A stretch of DNA of 64,000 nt, taken from positions 1,612,001 to 1,676,000 of the forward strand of contig CP087210.1 in NCBI GenBank assembly GCA_020912385.1. The letters are read 5' to 3'. The position numbers were made by a program, and so were the translations under genes. The notes below the pieces were generated by a model. The model was not told the DNA's origin, ran no database searches, and worked only from the letters and a program-made list of their open reading frames with translations. Below, in pieces: positions 25,657 to 35,785 of the stretch (its first letter is position 1; each line of letters opens with the position of its first letter). The stretch is from Neofusicoccum parvum (taxonomy: Eukaryota > Ascomycota > Dothideomycetes > Botryosphaeriales > Botryosphaeriaceae).

Positions 25657-27129
25657 TCATTCCGCGCTTGCCGCCTTCTTCGTCTCGTCTCTTGTTTGCT
25701 TCAGGAACGGAATCAGAGCCTGGAATATTGTTTAGCGCATGTTCAAAAAAGTTTCGATGTGACAATGGGTCGTCCTACCGTGCCACCAGTTCCGTACAGC
25801 TTCTTGTCTGCCTTATCTTCACCGTCCTTGATAGATGAAGCTGATGCGATGTTGACCGTGTTTGTTTGCTGTGCTTTCATGCGCGAGGGCATGATGATGT
25901 ATCCTGAACTCTGTCAGACGTGTTCCTCTCCAAAATTTAAGCGTTACTCACTGGTCACGATCTGAATATGCTTATCTCTGAATGCTGCAAGGGCTGCGAC
26001 GGCTGCGTTGTAGGCCTCAAGCACCGTGTTCTCGGTAGAAGGGTTCAGGGCGTATTCCCGGATGTTTGCAGCGCGACCGAGGTATTGAAGGAAGCGCCTG
26101 TGGGAACCAGGCATGTAGAAACGCATTTCCTGCCCATTCGTTAGCCTGAACATTCATATTCGAGTATTTTGCATCTCCTTAACGCACCTCTATAAAGCTG
26201 TTCTTGATCAGCTCTCCGCCAGAATAGTGCTGGACGCCGAGAATGATGTCGAAGAACTGGATGAGCGAGCTCTGCGCGTTGCTGCCTCCGCTGTACTGTC
26301 TCCACTCGCCTTTCCCGTCTCCCTCATCGTAGAAGACGCCCCTGGGTAGACCGGCGGTTGCCATGCCCTTGCTTCCAGCCAGGAAAGGTCGGATGTGGAA
26401 GTAGAAAACTTGCGGGTCGAGTCTCTCGTACATGCGCTCCAGAATCACGCCGAGCTCGTTGATGCACACTCTCAACGCATCCAGGCCCTGAACCACCTTC
26501 CAGTGGTCTCCTCTCCTCGCCGCGTCCATGCACTGAACCATCAGCGGGATGGTATGGGCACCTCGCGACTCGATGGCGACCGAGATAAGGTAGAACCACG
26601 CTTCATCGTCGGTTCCGGTAAAGCTGTGCAGCACCCGCAGGTTCTCCGGTACTGACAGAGGAATGGTGGGATCCACCGTCTTGTAGTTCCAGAGATTCAG
26701 TGCGGCGTAGGTGGCTGTCGGCGGAAGTCCGAGGTGATCGGATACTTCAAGGAACGGGACTGTAACGCACGGAGGAAGGATCTGGAGAAAAAGTCAGTCA
26801 AGTGAAATTTTTGATGTGTTTTGTATTCCGCGCACCTCTGATGGCTTCTCTCCGCCCCAAATGTATGCGTGTGTGAAGAAGGCCAAAATCATGTATGCTC
26901 TTCTCCACTCCTCCTCGCTTGTGAGTCTGGAAGTCTGAAGGACAGGGAGTTCGTTGATGGCCGGAATAAGCTCGCCGCTGCGAAGGAGGTCCGGCAGAGC
27001 CTCAATCACTGATTCCCACTCAACATAGTAGGGGTCTGAAAGGCGCTGCAGCGGAAGCTGGTCGGGGAGAAAAGCATTTTCATGCGAAACCTCGTACTGA
27101 GAGAGGTTGCAGTCGAGATTGTCGAGCAT
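25657..27129 (-). CDS. BNA2: Indoleamine 2,3-dioxygenase
   Basis: Exons 27129-26836, 26781-26188, 26129-25952, 25903-25779 and 25719-25657; 417 residues. The heme enzyme opens the indole ring of tryptophan to give N-formylkynurenine, the first step of the kynurenine pathway. Visible hallmarks are FFTHAYIWGG, YFHIRPFLAGSKG, the proximal heme histidine (about His350) in RDKHIQIVTRYI, and the C-terminal GTGGT followed by ALIPFLKQTRDET. The last two small exons were found by hand: simple reading stops soon after HIQIVT, but splicing restores RYIIMPSR and the GTGGT tail with correct phases. It is transcribed divergently from kynureninase, 390 bp away, implying co-regulation. Intact. Confidence 0.95.
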
Positions 27130-27519
27130 GTTGCAGGCGGCGAGGGGTTCGGTGCGCTACGGCAGGACTAGCAAGGCAAGAGGGAACGAGTGAACAGTAT
27201 GATGCGCCAAGATGGGAGATTCTGACATAGGTGAAATTCTAGCGTCTGCTCGACAGTGTAATATCACTTCGTACCGTAGGAGCCAATAGCGAGTGGTGGT
27301 GTGATAGGGCCTTCTCCGGGGGTAGCGGGAGGAGCCGGAGGGAGCGGAAGCGGAGGCGGAAGCGGATACGGCAGCGGATCCAGCGAAGGCGGTCTACAAA
27401 GTGCTGCAAAATGCGTCAGCGGCACAGGACGGGGTTGTAGTGAATGATAAGAGCATCACACCACGGCAGGGACTTAGCAAGGTCAAGCACCAACCAAACT
27501 ATTCCTCCTTCTGGAAACA
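27130..27519. promoter_or_regulatory. Bidirectional promoter between dioxygenase and kynureninase
   Basis: 390 bp separate the two start codons, and both genes act in the same pathway. The segment 27317-27392 holds ten CGG triplets. Six of them (27345, 27351, 27357, 27363, 27369, 27375) repeat with exactly 6-bp period, that is CGG-N3-CGG in tandem. Zinc-cluster regulators bind CGG half-sites. One such regulator is encoded 435 bp beyond kynureninase. Confidence 0.65.
27345..27377 (+). repeat. Six-unit CGGNNN direct-repeat array
   Basis: Six CGG triplets spaced 6 bp apart, with variable bases between them (aag, agg, aag, ata, cag). The non-identical spacers make simple microsatellite slippage a less complete explanation than selection for a repeated half-site, although a decayed microsatellite remains possible. 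Confidence 0.75.
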
Positions 27520-29030
27520 ATGTCTCCCTCCAAGGTCGAATCCAAGCCGCACTTCCCGGCGGACGCGGATAGCGAGAGCTATGCGCGCCAGCTTGACTCC
27601 CAGGATCCCCTGCGCTCTTTCCGGGAGAAGTTCATCATTCCTTCCAAAGCAAACCTGAGGTCCAAATCCTTGGCAAAGCCCGGTAGGTTGTCCAATCACA
27701 ACACGCACTCCCCTATAGCACTTGAGCGATTGCTGATTAAGGTTAAGGTTTGTCTTCGGAGGAGAGCATCTACTTCTGCGGCAACTCGCTGGGGCTGCAG
27801 CCGAAGGCGGTGTCCAAGTACATTGAGGCTCAGCTGGACACGTGGTCGGGCATCGGAGTCTACGGCCACTTCACGCAGCTTGAGGAGTCTCCGCTGAAGC
27901 CATGGCAGCTGATGGCCGAGACTGCGGCGGAGCAGTCTGCACGGATCGTCGGGGCCAAGACGGAGGAGGTTGCCATCATGAACACGCTGACGGTCAACCT
28001 GCACATGCTGATGGCCAGCTTCTACAAGCCTGAGGGCCGGCGCACCAAGATCCTCCTGGAGTGGAAAGCGTTCCCCAGCGACCACTATGCCATCGAGAGC
28101 CAGCTGCAGGTGCGCGGCATGGAGCCCAAGGAGCACATGATCCTGGTGGAGCCGGACAACGACCACATCATCTCGACGGAGAAGATCCTCCGGCTGATCG
28201 ACGAGCACGCTGACGAGATTGCGCTCGTGCTGCTGCCGGGCATCCAGTACTACAGCGGGCAGTTCTTCGACATGCCCACCATCACCGCACACGCCAAGTC
28301 CAAGGGCCTGACAATAGGCTGGGACCTGGCGCACGCGGCGGGCAACGTGCCGGTGCAGCTGCACGACTGGGACGTCGACTTTGCGGCGTGGTGCACGTAC
28401 AAGTACCAGAACGCCGGGCCGGGGTCGATCGCCGGCTGCTTCGTGCACGAGAAGCACGGCAAGGTCGAGTTTGGCGAGGACGGCCAGCCGGTGTTCAGGC
28501 CGCGGCTGACTGGGTGGTATGGCGGAGACCGGGCGGTGCGGTTCAAGATGGACAACAGTGAGTGCCCCTGCCAGCAGCAGGGCAGCGGCGACGGCTAACA
28601 GCGCACAGAGTTCCGGCCCATTCCCGGCGCAGGCGGCTTCCAGTGCTCGAACCCGTCGGCGATCGACCTGACGTCGCTGCTGGGCGCGCTTTCCGTGTTC
28701 AAGGAGACGTCGATCACGGAGCTGCGCGCGAAGTCGCTGCAGCTGACGGCCTACGCCGAGTTTCTGCTGCTGAAGGACCTGCCGGCGGACGAGGATGCGC
28801 GGCCGTACCGCATCATCACGCCGCTGGATCCGCAGCAGCGCGGCGCGCAGCTGTCGGTGCTGCTGGCGCCGGGGCTGCTGAAGAACGTGGCCAAGGCGCT
28901 GCAGGAGGCGGGCATCGTCGCAGACAGCCGCGAGCCCGACGTGGTGCGAGTGGCGCCGGTGCCGCTGTACAACACGTACACGGACGTGTGGACGTTCGTG
29001 TCGACGCTCAAGGGCGCGATTGGCATATAG
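27520..29030 (+). CDS. BNA5: Kynureninase
   Basis: Exons 27520-27682, 27748-28557 and 28609-29030; 464 residues, the usual length. This PLP enzyme of the aspartate aminotransferase fold cleaves kynurenine to anthranilate and alanine, or 3-hydroxykynurenine to 3-hydroxyanthranilate. Motifs seen are [12 protein letters not shown] near the N-terminus, [11 protein letters not shown] with the cofactor-binding Asp at about 247, the Schiff-base lysine in [13 protein letters not shown] (about Lys273) and [18 protein letters not shown] across the last splice. Splice phases are consistent throughout. It shares a promoter with the dioxygenase, and a regulator gene follows 435 bp downstream. Cytosolic by lack of a targeting signal. 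Confidence 0.96.
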
Positions 29031-29464
29031 TGAGAGGCGGACTGGAAAAGCGCGGGGACTTGGGCGGTCGGAAGCGGGTCAGGGGCGTTGGATGGGTAGA
29101 CATTTACACAGCAATTACAGGCGCCTTAACTAAGCGCATTTCAGCGTAAAGACACAGCGCTCGATGCGCGTCCACCGTTCGGGCAACCAGCGGGCGCGGC
29201 GGGCCAACCAGCGGCTGCGGGGGCGCAGGCTGCAGATAAGCGACGCGGCGGTGAAAATACTTAATCGCACATCCGGGCCTCCGTGCCGGACCACGCGCGC
29301 CAGCCCTGCGCTTCCGCCCCTCCCTATCGGCTGCCGCCCTGCCCTCACCCATTCCAAGCGCCCATTTGAAGACCGCGTGCTACCCCGGGATTCTCACGCG
29401 ACACAGACCTCGTTTTCCCGCTGCTGGATTGTGGGGCGTTGACACACAGAAACTGCTGCAGAGA
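29031..29464. other. Spacer between kynureninase and regulator gene
   Basis: 434 bp with the kynureninase 3' end followed by the GC-rich promoter of the zinc-cluster gene. Several CGG/CCG triplets occur near 29175-29225, including CCGTTCGG, which could be zinc-cluster half-sites. Confidence 0.45.
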
Positions 29465-31984
29465 ATGTCCTCCGCCCCTCCGCCGGAGCACCGTCCCGCC
29501 AAGAGGATCCGTCAGGCCTGTGAGCCGTGCCGGTAAGCCAGCCGCCAGCGCCGACTGCGCAAGCCGCCTGCTGATGAGCTCGAAGACGCAAGAAGTCGCG
29601 CTGTCCGGGCGAGCGCCCAAACTGCTCGCACTGCTCGCGCCTCGGCCAGACCTGCTACTACGCCAGTGACCATCCGGCGGCAAACGACCAGCCCTATCAC
29701 AGCGCCGCCAGTACCACCAGCGCCGACGCAGCCCGGGACCGCCACGGAAGCGTCAGCGAGACCGCCGATGCCGTGTCCACCGGTGCCGCCTTCGGCCCGC
29801 CTGGCCCATGGGTGCGTCTCCATCTGTCCCCCGTTCTGCTGCGCCGTGGCTGATCAGACAGCCCGCACAGGCCGATCGATTGAGTGTCCTGGAGACCAAG
29901 GTAGCGGAGGTGCTCGGAGCGCTCAAGTGAGTCGCCGATCTCTCGCCCAGCCCGATAGGCAGGTGCTGATGTCCAACCAGCCGGATGCCCTGGACCGCAA
30001 GTCCGCCTACCCCCACGCCCTCAACTAGCATTACCGCCTGTCCGCCTCCGGTGGACCAGCAGTCCCCACCGGCAACTGCAAGGTCAGCGCTCTCGGCCCT
30101 GACTGCCTGCCCTTTGGCCACTGACCGAGCCGCAGCACCCTGCCACAATGGGAGACCATCGTTTCCGTAGCAGAGCTCTACCTTTCATATTGTCATTGCC
30201 AGCCTCTCCCTCTCTTTGACCCAAAAACCTTCATATCCACTCTGGGAACGAGAGATCCTGAAGTACTTTTTGGTATTCTAGCCACGGCAGTACGCTTTTC
30301 AGATGATCCTCTGTATTACGATGGCAGAGACCGCGCAATACGAGGCTATGCCGAGGCAGCGCGCACCCTCGTCATGCGAAGGGTTGCCAACGGCCCTATA
30401 GAGGTTTCGACGCTACAGGCTCTTTGCCTTTTGAGCCTCGTAGATTTCAGTAGTGCGTGTCCCTTCTTCCACCGCAGGATAACGGGAAGCTGACAGGGAA
30501 TGTAGACGGGAATACTCACAGAGCGAGCTCCCTCAATTCTTTGGCCCTGGATCTCGCAGAAAGCGCCGGGCTCTCCACCGAGTGCCACACATCACTAAAA
30601 GACTCGGCTCACGAAGAGAGAAGACGGTGCTTCTGGAGCATTGTTTTCCTAAAGAAGCTTCACGGGAGCAACTGCGGCACCTACTCAATATCGGCCGATG
30701 AAAGCTTCCCTCGATACCCTACCAGCAGCAAGAAACCTCCCTTTCTTGACTCGAATCAGGACTCGAGAAGCTCTCAAGATGGTCCGAGTGATGAGGGAAT
30801 AACGGCGTACATCATTCAGCTAAGTGAGTATTGGCACAAGACAGTCCGCTACGCACGCCGGCGTGCAAACCCTGGGGGACATTATCCGTGGTCGGCGGAG
30901 TCGGAGTACTCCAAGATCATGGTTCAGATGATGGAGTTTGAATCCCACATGCCTTACAAGCATCGATTCAGGCCTGCCAAATTCGCCGAACGGCCTACGG
31001 AAGAGCTTGAGAAGCAGCGGGACTACTGGTGTCCCTGGCTCTTCTCGCAAGTCATCTACCACACCATCATGTGTCTCCTCAACCACCCACTCATCCTCTC
31101 TCTCCGGCTGCGGAACTTCCGCGTCAGCATCCCAGAAATCTTTCTCCAACACACAGCAGACCTGATCGCATCACACACCGACTGGGTCATCCACTTCATG
31201 GACATCCTGGAAGAGAAGTCCTTCCGCGTCACCGACCCGTTCATCGGAAACTGCGTCGCCGTGGTCGCGACCATCTACCTGCAACAAAGCTTCGCCGACG
31301 ACGCCGGCATCCGCAACGAAAAGCGCAACAACTTCCTCAAATGCCTCAACTTCGTGCGCAAGCTGGGGTCTCACTGGCCGCACATCGCACAAATCGTAAG
31401 CCAGCCGCTCCCTCCCCCAAACCCAACACCCACCTAACACCAACAAAAACCAGTCCGCCAAACTCCAGCACTTCGAAGCCACCGTCTCGGCCTCGTACCG
31501 CGACTCAGCGGCCTCGCCCTCGCCCGACAACCCGACGCAGTCCAGCGTGTTCATCGACCTGACGTCGTTCTGGGAGATCCTGGAGGCGGTGTTCACGGCC
31601 GACGGCAGCGCCGACGCGGCCGGCAGCCTGTTCGGCGCCAGCCTGTGGCCGCACCGCAGCAGCAGCGCCCAGGCGGCGCCGCGCCCCGAGGTCGTCAGCT
31701 CGCGCCTGCTGCCCGAGCCGACGTACCCGCAGGCGGGGCGGGGCAGCGTGTCGACGCCCACGACGACGGCGACGGCGGCGGCGGTGGGGAGCGGGGGCGC
31801 GGCCGGGGGCGCGACGGCGGAGCTGGAGCACGAGCACGAGCAGGAGCAGGGCGTGGATCAGGGTATGGGCGGCATCGGGTTTGCGGGGGATAATGATGAG
31901 TTGGCGGTGCTGGCGCAGAGCTATTTTGCGCAGGGTCAGGATTTTGTCAGGGGGGTGGATGATTGGTGGACGTTTGGGCAGTGA
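29465..31984 (+). CDS. Zn2Cys6 transcription factor with fungal-specific regulatory domain
   Basis: Seven exons: 29465-29532, 29586-29811, 29871-29926, 29981-30082, 30136-30452, 30506-31395 and 31454-31984; 729 residues. The zinc cluster is split by the first intron and reads QACEPC then RKKSRCPGERPNCSHCSR, with cysteines at 19, 22, 29, 36, 39 and 46. A linker and short predicted coiled coil follow (ADRLSVLETKVAEVLGAL). The regulatory domain begins at PQWETIVSVAELYLSYCHCQ and includes STLQALCLLSLVDFS and EERRRCFWSIVFLKKL. The C-terminus is rich in Ala, Gly and Glu, with a possible activation region ending DDWWTFGQ. Its position next to kynureninase and the CGG array suggests it controls the tryptophan-catabolic genes; this is inference. 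Small exons 3 and 4 rest on splice phase and are the least certain part. Confidence 0.85.
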
Positions 31985-33185
31985 ATGGGGGAGGGGCTGT
32001 CGTTTGATGAATTTGATGAGTTCGATGAGGTACATATCCGTGTACAGCTTTGCACATTTTTCAACGATGTACGATATTGCAATGACCACATGTCCTTGGT
32101 TTGGGAGCTCCATGTTGTAGGAGAATAGAACGATGCGAGTCCAGAGCTGTTAGCTACGGCATCATCTTCTTCCTGGAGTATAGACAGCACATGGCTCGGA
32201 GGATCTTTTGCTTACCACACCCCAGTGCCACCGCCACCGTACTTCTTACAGACTATTGCTCCAGCCGCCCATGCCCGGTACGGTCCTGTCATCGCAATAG
32301 TCTGCGAGCCGACCGCGCACGCTATCGAAACAGCAGCGCCCTCTACGTTGTAGAAAGCCGAAGCGTTCCCAGCGTCCAGCTGAGGTCCGCCGCGATGCCA
32401 AACCGCACGCGATAGCGCATCCGCAACGGTGGGTTGGCCCCCCAACGGAAGCTTCAGGTCCTGTTGCGTCCGGGCACGAAACAAGAAATCAGCACTACTT
32501 TGGTCGACGCCGGGGACCCCGATGCGGCGGGCAAATGGATGCGTCGGTATCGCATTCCTGGTGAATTCGTCTGCTCCCGAAGGGGTTACAGTGAGCGCTC
32601 GCTGCGGGTCGGAAGTGGCTGAGCAGCAGTGCTTAGCAGTAGCTGAAGTAGCAGCGATGCTAACATACGAAGCGGACGCCGGACGTGTGCTGCGCCACGC
32701 GCTACTGCTCTGCCCGCGCTCGTGGCCGCGGGGACGACGAGATGCCCTCGGGCTGTCCTGGCCGCATGTCGTGCCAGGACACTAAAGGAAGCCGTCGTGG
32801 GTTTTAGAGCTGGTACGCGCTGGCGTGCCATGCGACAAGCCGCACGTCGTGGTTAATGCTGTAATCTGGAAACTTTGCTTTTTTTTTTTTCATCTGCGGA
32901 AAGTGTGTGCGAGACGTGGTTTGCTCAAAGTAACAGTGTTCACTGCTGGTGTGTTGATGCATGTGTCAAGACTATGCTCAATTTCCATGTCGTAGACGGA
33001 ACGACTGCTCTCATTATAAATCAAATCAAGATCGTATTGGCATTTCTCGAGGCATAGTTTGAAAGTGATACCGACATGTTGATCCAACCATAACCGCAAG
33101 CACGCCTAAACAGCAGAAGTCTTGGAACAGCAAAGAACAGGGAATCTAAACTGGAATAGGCTCGTATCGTAACACAACAAGATCA
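31985..33185. other. Spacer containing a doubtful secreted-protein frame
   Basis: 1.2 kb between the regulator and tryptophan synthase 3' ends. It holds the 189-codon minus-strand frame described separately. A homopolymer T run occurs near 32,880. No other feature was seen. Confidence 0.45.
32212..32781 (-). CDS. Possible small secreted protein, start not located
   Basis: A minus-strand frame is open for 189 codons but has no good ATG. It is bounded upstream by TAG inside a CTTTAG that could be a splice acceptor, so a first exon with a signal peptide may lie upstream. The C-terminal part (ASAFYNVEGAAVSIACAV, then GAIVCKKYGGGGTGVW) has the look of small Cys-containing fungal secreted proteins, but I cannot name a family. 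Cysteines are few and spread out. It may be a real gene, a decayed one, or a chance frame in GC-rich DNA. Confidence 0.3.
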   Translation of the reverse strand, partial: CPGTTCGQDSPRASRRPRGHERGQSSSAWRSTRPASASYVSIAATSATAKHCCSATSDPQRALTVTPSGADEFTRNAIPTHPFARRIGVPGVDQSSADFLFRARTQQDLKLPLGGQPTVADALSRAVWHRGGPQLDAGNASAFYNVEGAAVSIACAVGSQTIAMTGPYRAWAAGAIVCKKYGGGGTGVW

Positions 33186-35785
33186 TCAGAAGCGCAGGTC
33201 CCAGCCAATCTGCGGGCCCAGTTTTGGAAGCTCCTCAGCCACGGTCTGGACGTCCTTGTCGCCTCTGCCGCTGATGTTGATGACGACGTCCTTGCCCTTG
33301 CCAAGCTTGCGGGCCAGCTCGATGCCGCCGTAAACGGCATGCGAGGTCTCGAGGGCGGGGATGATGCCCTCGAGCTGGCTGAGCAGCCGGAAGCCCTGGA
33401 GGGCCTCGGCGTCGGTGGCGGCGACGAAGGTGGCGCGGTCGGAGGCCTTCCAGGCGGACATCTGGGGGCCGACGCCCGGGTAGTCGAGGCCGGCCGAGAT
33501 GGAGTGGGTGTCGAGGATCTGGCCGTCGGCGTCCTGCAGCAGGTAGGTGCGCACGCCGTGCAGCACGCCGACGGTGCCGTTGGTCAGCGTGGCGCTGTGC
33601 CGCGACGTGTCGGTGCCGTCGCCCGCCGCCTCCACCCCGACCATCTGCACCCCGGCGTCGCCCGCGAACGGGTAGAACATGCCCACCGCGTTGCTGCCGC
33701 CGCCCACGCACGCCACCACCGCGTCCGGCAGCTTGCCTGCCTTCTCCAGCATGGCCGCCCGCGCCTCCTGGCCGATGACGCTCTGGAACGTGCGCACGAT
33801 CTGCGGGGGAATCAGAGGTTAGCGTGGCTCAACATCAAAAAGGAGCATTATAGATCTCCAGAAGCCCAGGATGACCTGCCTGCGGGAACGGGTGGGGCCC
33901 GATGGCGGAGCCAATGAGGTAGTGCGTGGTTGATAGGTTTGCGACCCAAGCCTGCAACGCTTCTGCATTGAGTTTGTTAGCATCGGCCTAGGCTTTAGAG
34001 TGTAGATGGCTGGTGGGTGAAACGGACCATTGACAGCATTGCGCAGCGTCTTCGAGCCCGCCTCAACGGGCACCACTTCCGCGCCCAGGAGGCGTATCCG
34101 GAAGACGTTCAGCGCCTGGCGCCGCGCATCCTCGGCGCCCATGTAGATCGTGCACTTCATGCCAAACTTGGCGCACACCGTCGCCGTCGCCACGCCGTGC
34201 TGACCGGCTCCGGTTTCCGCGATGATTTCCTTCTTGCCCAGCCGCCGGGCTAAAAGGATCTGCAGCACCAGAATTGCGTCAGCATGCCGGCAATATCCTC
34301 CGCGGTGGGGGCTTCTCCCAGCCTGCTCACCTGCCCGAGGGCGTTGTTGATCTTGTGGCTCCCGGTGTGGTTCAGATCCTCCCGCTTCAGCCAGATTCTA
34401 GCGCCGCCAACGTGCTCCGTCAGCCGCTCCGCCTGGTGCAACTGGCCCGGCCGGCCCAGGAAGGCGTAGTACGAGCGGAACTCGTCCCAGAAGCCCGGGT
34501 CGTCCATGCACGCCTTGAAGCCGGCCTCGAGCTCCGCGAGGCACCCCATCAGCGCCTCCGGCACGTACTGCCCGCCGAACCCGTCGATGTGCGTGCCGCT
34601 GTCGACGGCCGCCGCCGCCGCCGCCGTGCCGTTGCTGTCGACCGCGAGCGCCTCCAGCTGATCGACGAGAGCCGTGCCGCTGTCCGTCCTCTTGTACGCG
34701 CCCTTGCCGCCGCCGGCTCGCCCGCTGATCATCGCGCAGTGCTCCCTGACGTCCGCGGCCGCCTGGCCCGCCCGCGCCTCGCCCAGCACGCACGCCAGCG
34801 GGTCCGCCGTGGCGACGCCCTCCGCCACCGCGGCCACCTCGAGGAGTTCCTGCTGGCTCTGCGGCTCAGACCGCACCGCCACCGGCATCTTGCCCGCGAA
34901 CTCGTGCACCCGGCTCAGCAGCTTGGGCAGCTCCGACCTGGGCGTCCCGCCGGGCACCACGTAGATGAACGAGTCCGCGATCTTGCCCAGCACCGCCAGA
35001 CGCGCCTCGTCCGTGGTGGGGGCGATGAGCGGGACGTAGGAGATGCTGTCGACCGGTCAGCCACTGCCGTTGAGCACGGGTTGCGCTGGTTCACGCTCGG
35101 GGATCAGGGGGAGCGCTCGTCCCCGCGGGCAGTGAAGTCTTACCCATATTTCGTGCAGTAGTTCCTGAGGCGAACCGCCTCCTCGGGCGGGGCGTCGAGG
35201 ATCACCAGCCCGTCGACGCCCGCCGTCCGCGCCTCCTTGATCAACCGCTCTTCTCCGTAGCTCAGGAAGGGGTTGAGGTAGCCCATCAGAAGCACCGGAG
35301 CGTGGAGTCCCTTCTGCCGTGCAGCCTGCACCATCTCGAGACACGCCGCCGGCTTGATGCCGTTCAGCAGCGCTTTCTGTGCCGTGCGAGATCAGCTCAA
35401 TTGGTCCCGTGGGTTCTGGAGCAGCCGGGCCAAGACGCCGACGGTCTTCTTTCTGCTTACCAAGTTCGCAGACTGGATGGCTGGAGTGTCGGCGATTGGG
35501 TCGGTGAACGGCACCCCGAGCTCGATTATGTCTGCCATGCGTTCCGTTAGCGTCGAGACGAGGCGGCGTGGGCCCTGTGGGAAAGTCTACGCGTACCAAC
35601 TCCGCCCGCCTCCAGGGCAAGGAGCACATCGGGCGTCTCTGCGACGGCAGGGTACCCGGCCGTGACATGGCCAATGAGTGCGGACTGGACTACGGGTTAG
35701 TTCTTCCAATTGAAGAGGAGGCTGTGCATCGTCTCACCCTCTGCTCCTCCTTGCACTTCTGGAAGACGCTCTTGATGTGGTTCAT
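33186..35785 (-). CDS. TRP5: Tryptophan synthase, fused alpha-beta, with degenerate alpha domain
   Basis: Eight exons: 35785-35738, 35684-35597, 35531-35461, 35376-35144, 35045-34331, 34259-34028, 33962-33880 and 33800-33186; 694 residues. The order is the fungal one, alpha then beta. The beta half is fully conserved: [13 protein letters not shown] lysine in [33 protein letters not shown] and SGRGDKD, ending [10 protein letters not shown]. The alpha half keeps the catalytic Glu in [11 protein letters not shown] and Asp in DPIAD. However, the SRMGVTGATG loop after FIYVV is replaced by a short PGGTPRSE, the GFGVS loop by RSEPQS and the DGVVIGS loop by EGVATADP. These loops bind the phosphate of indole-glycerol-phosphate, so alpha activity is doubtful. 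One intron appears to be of GC-AG type. It is probably a divergent paralogue beside the tryptophan-catabolic genes. Confidence 0.9.
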
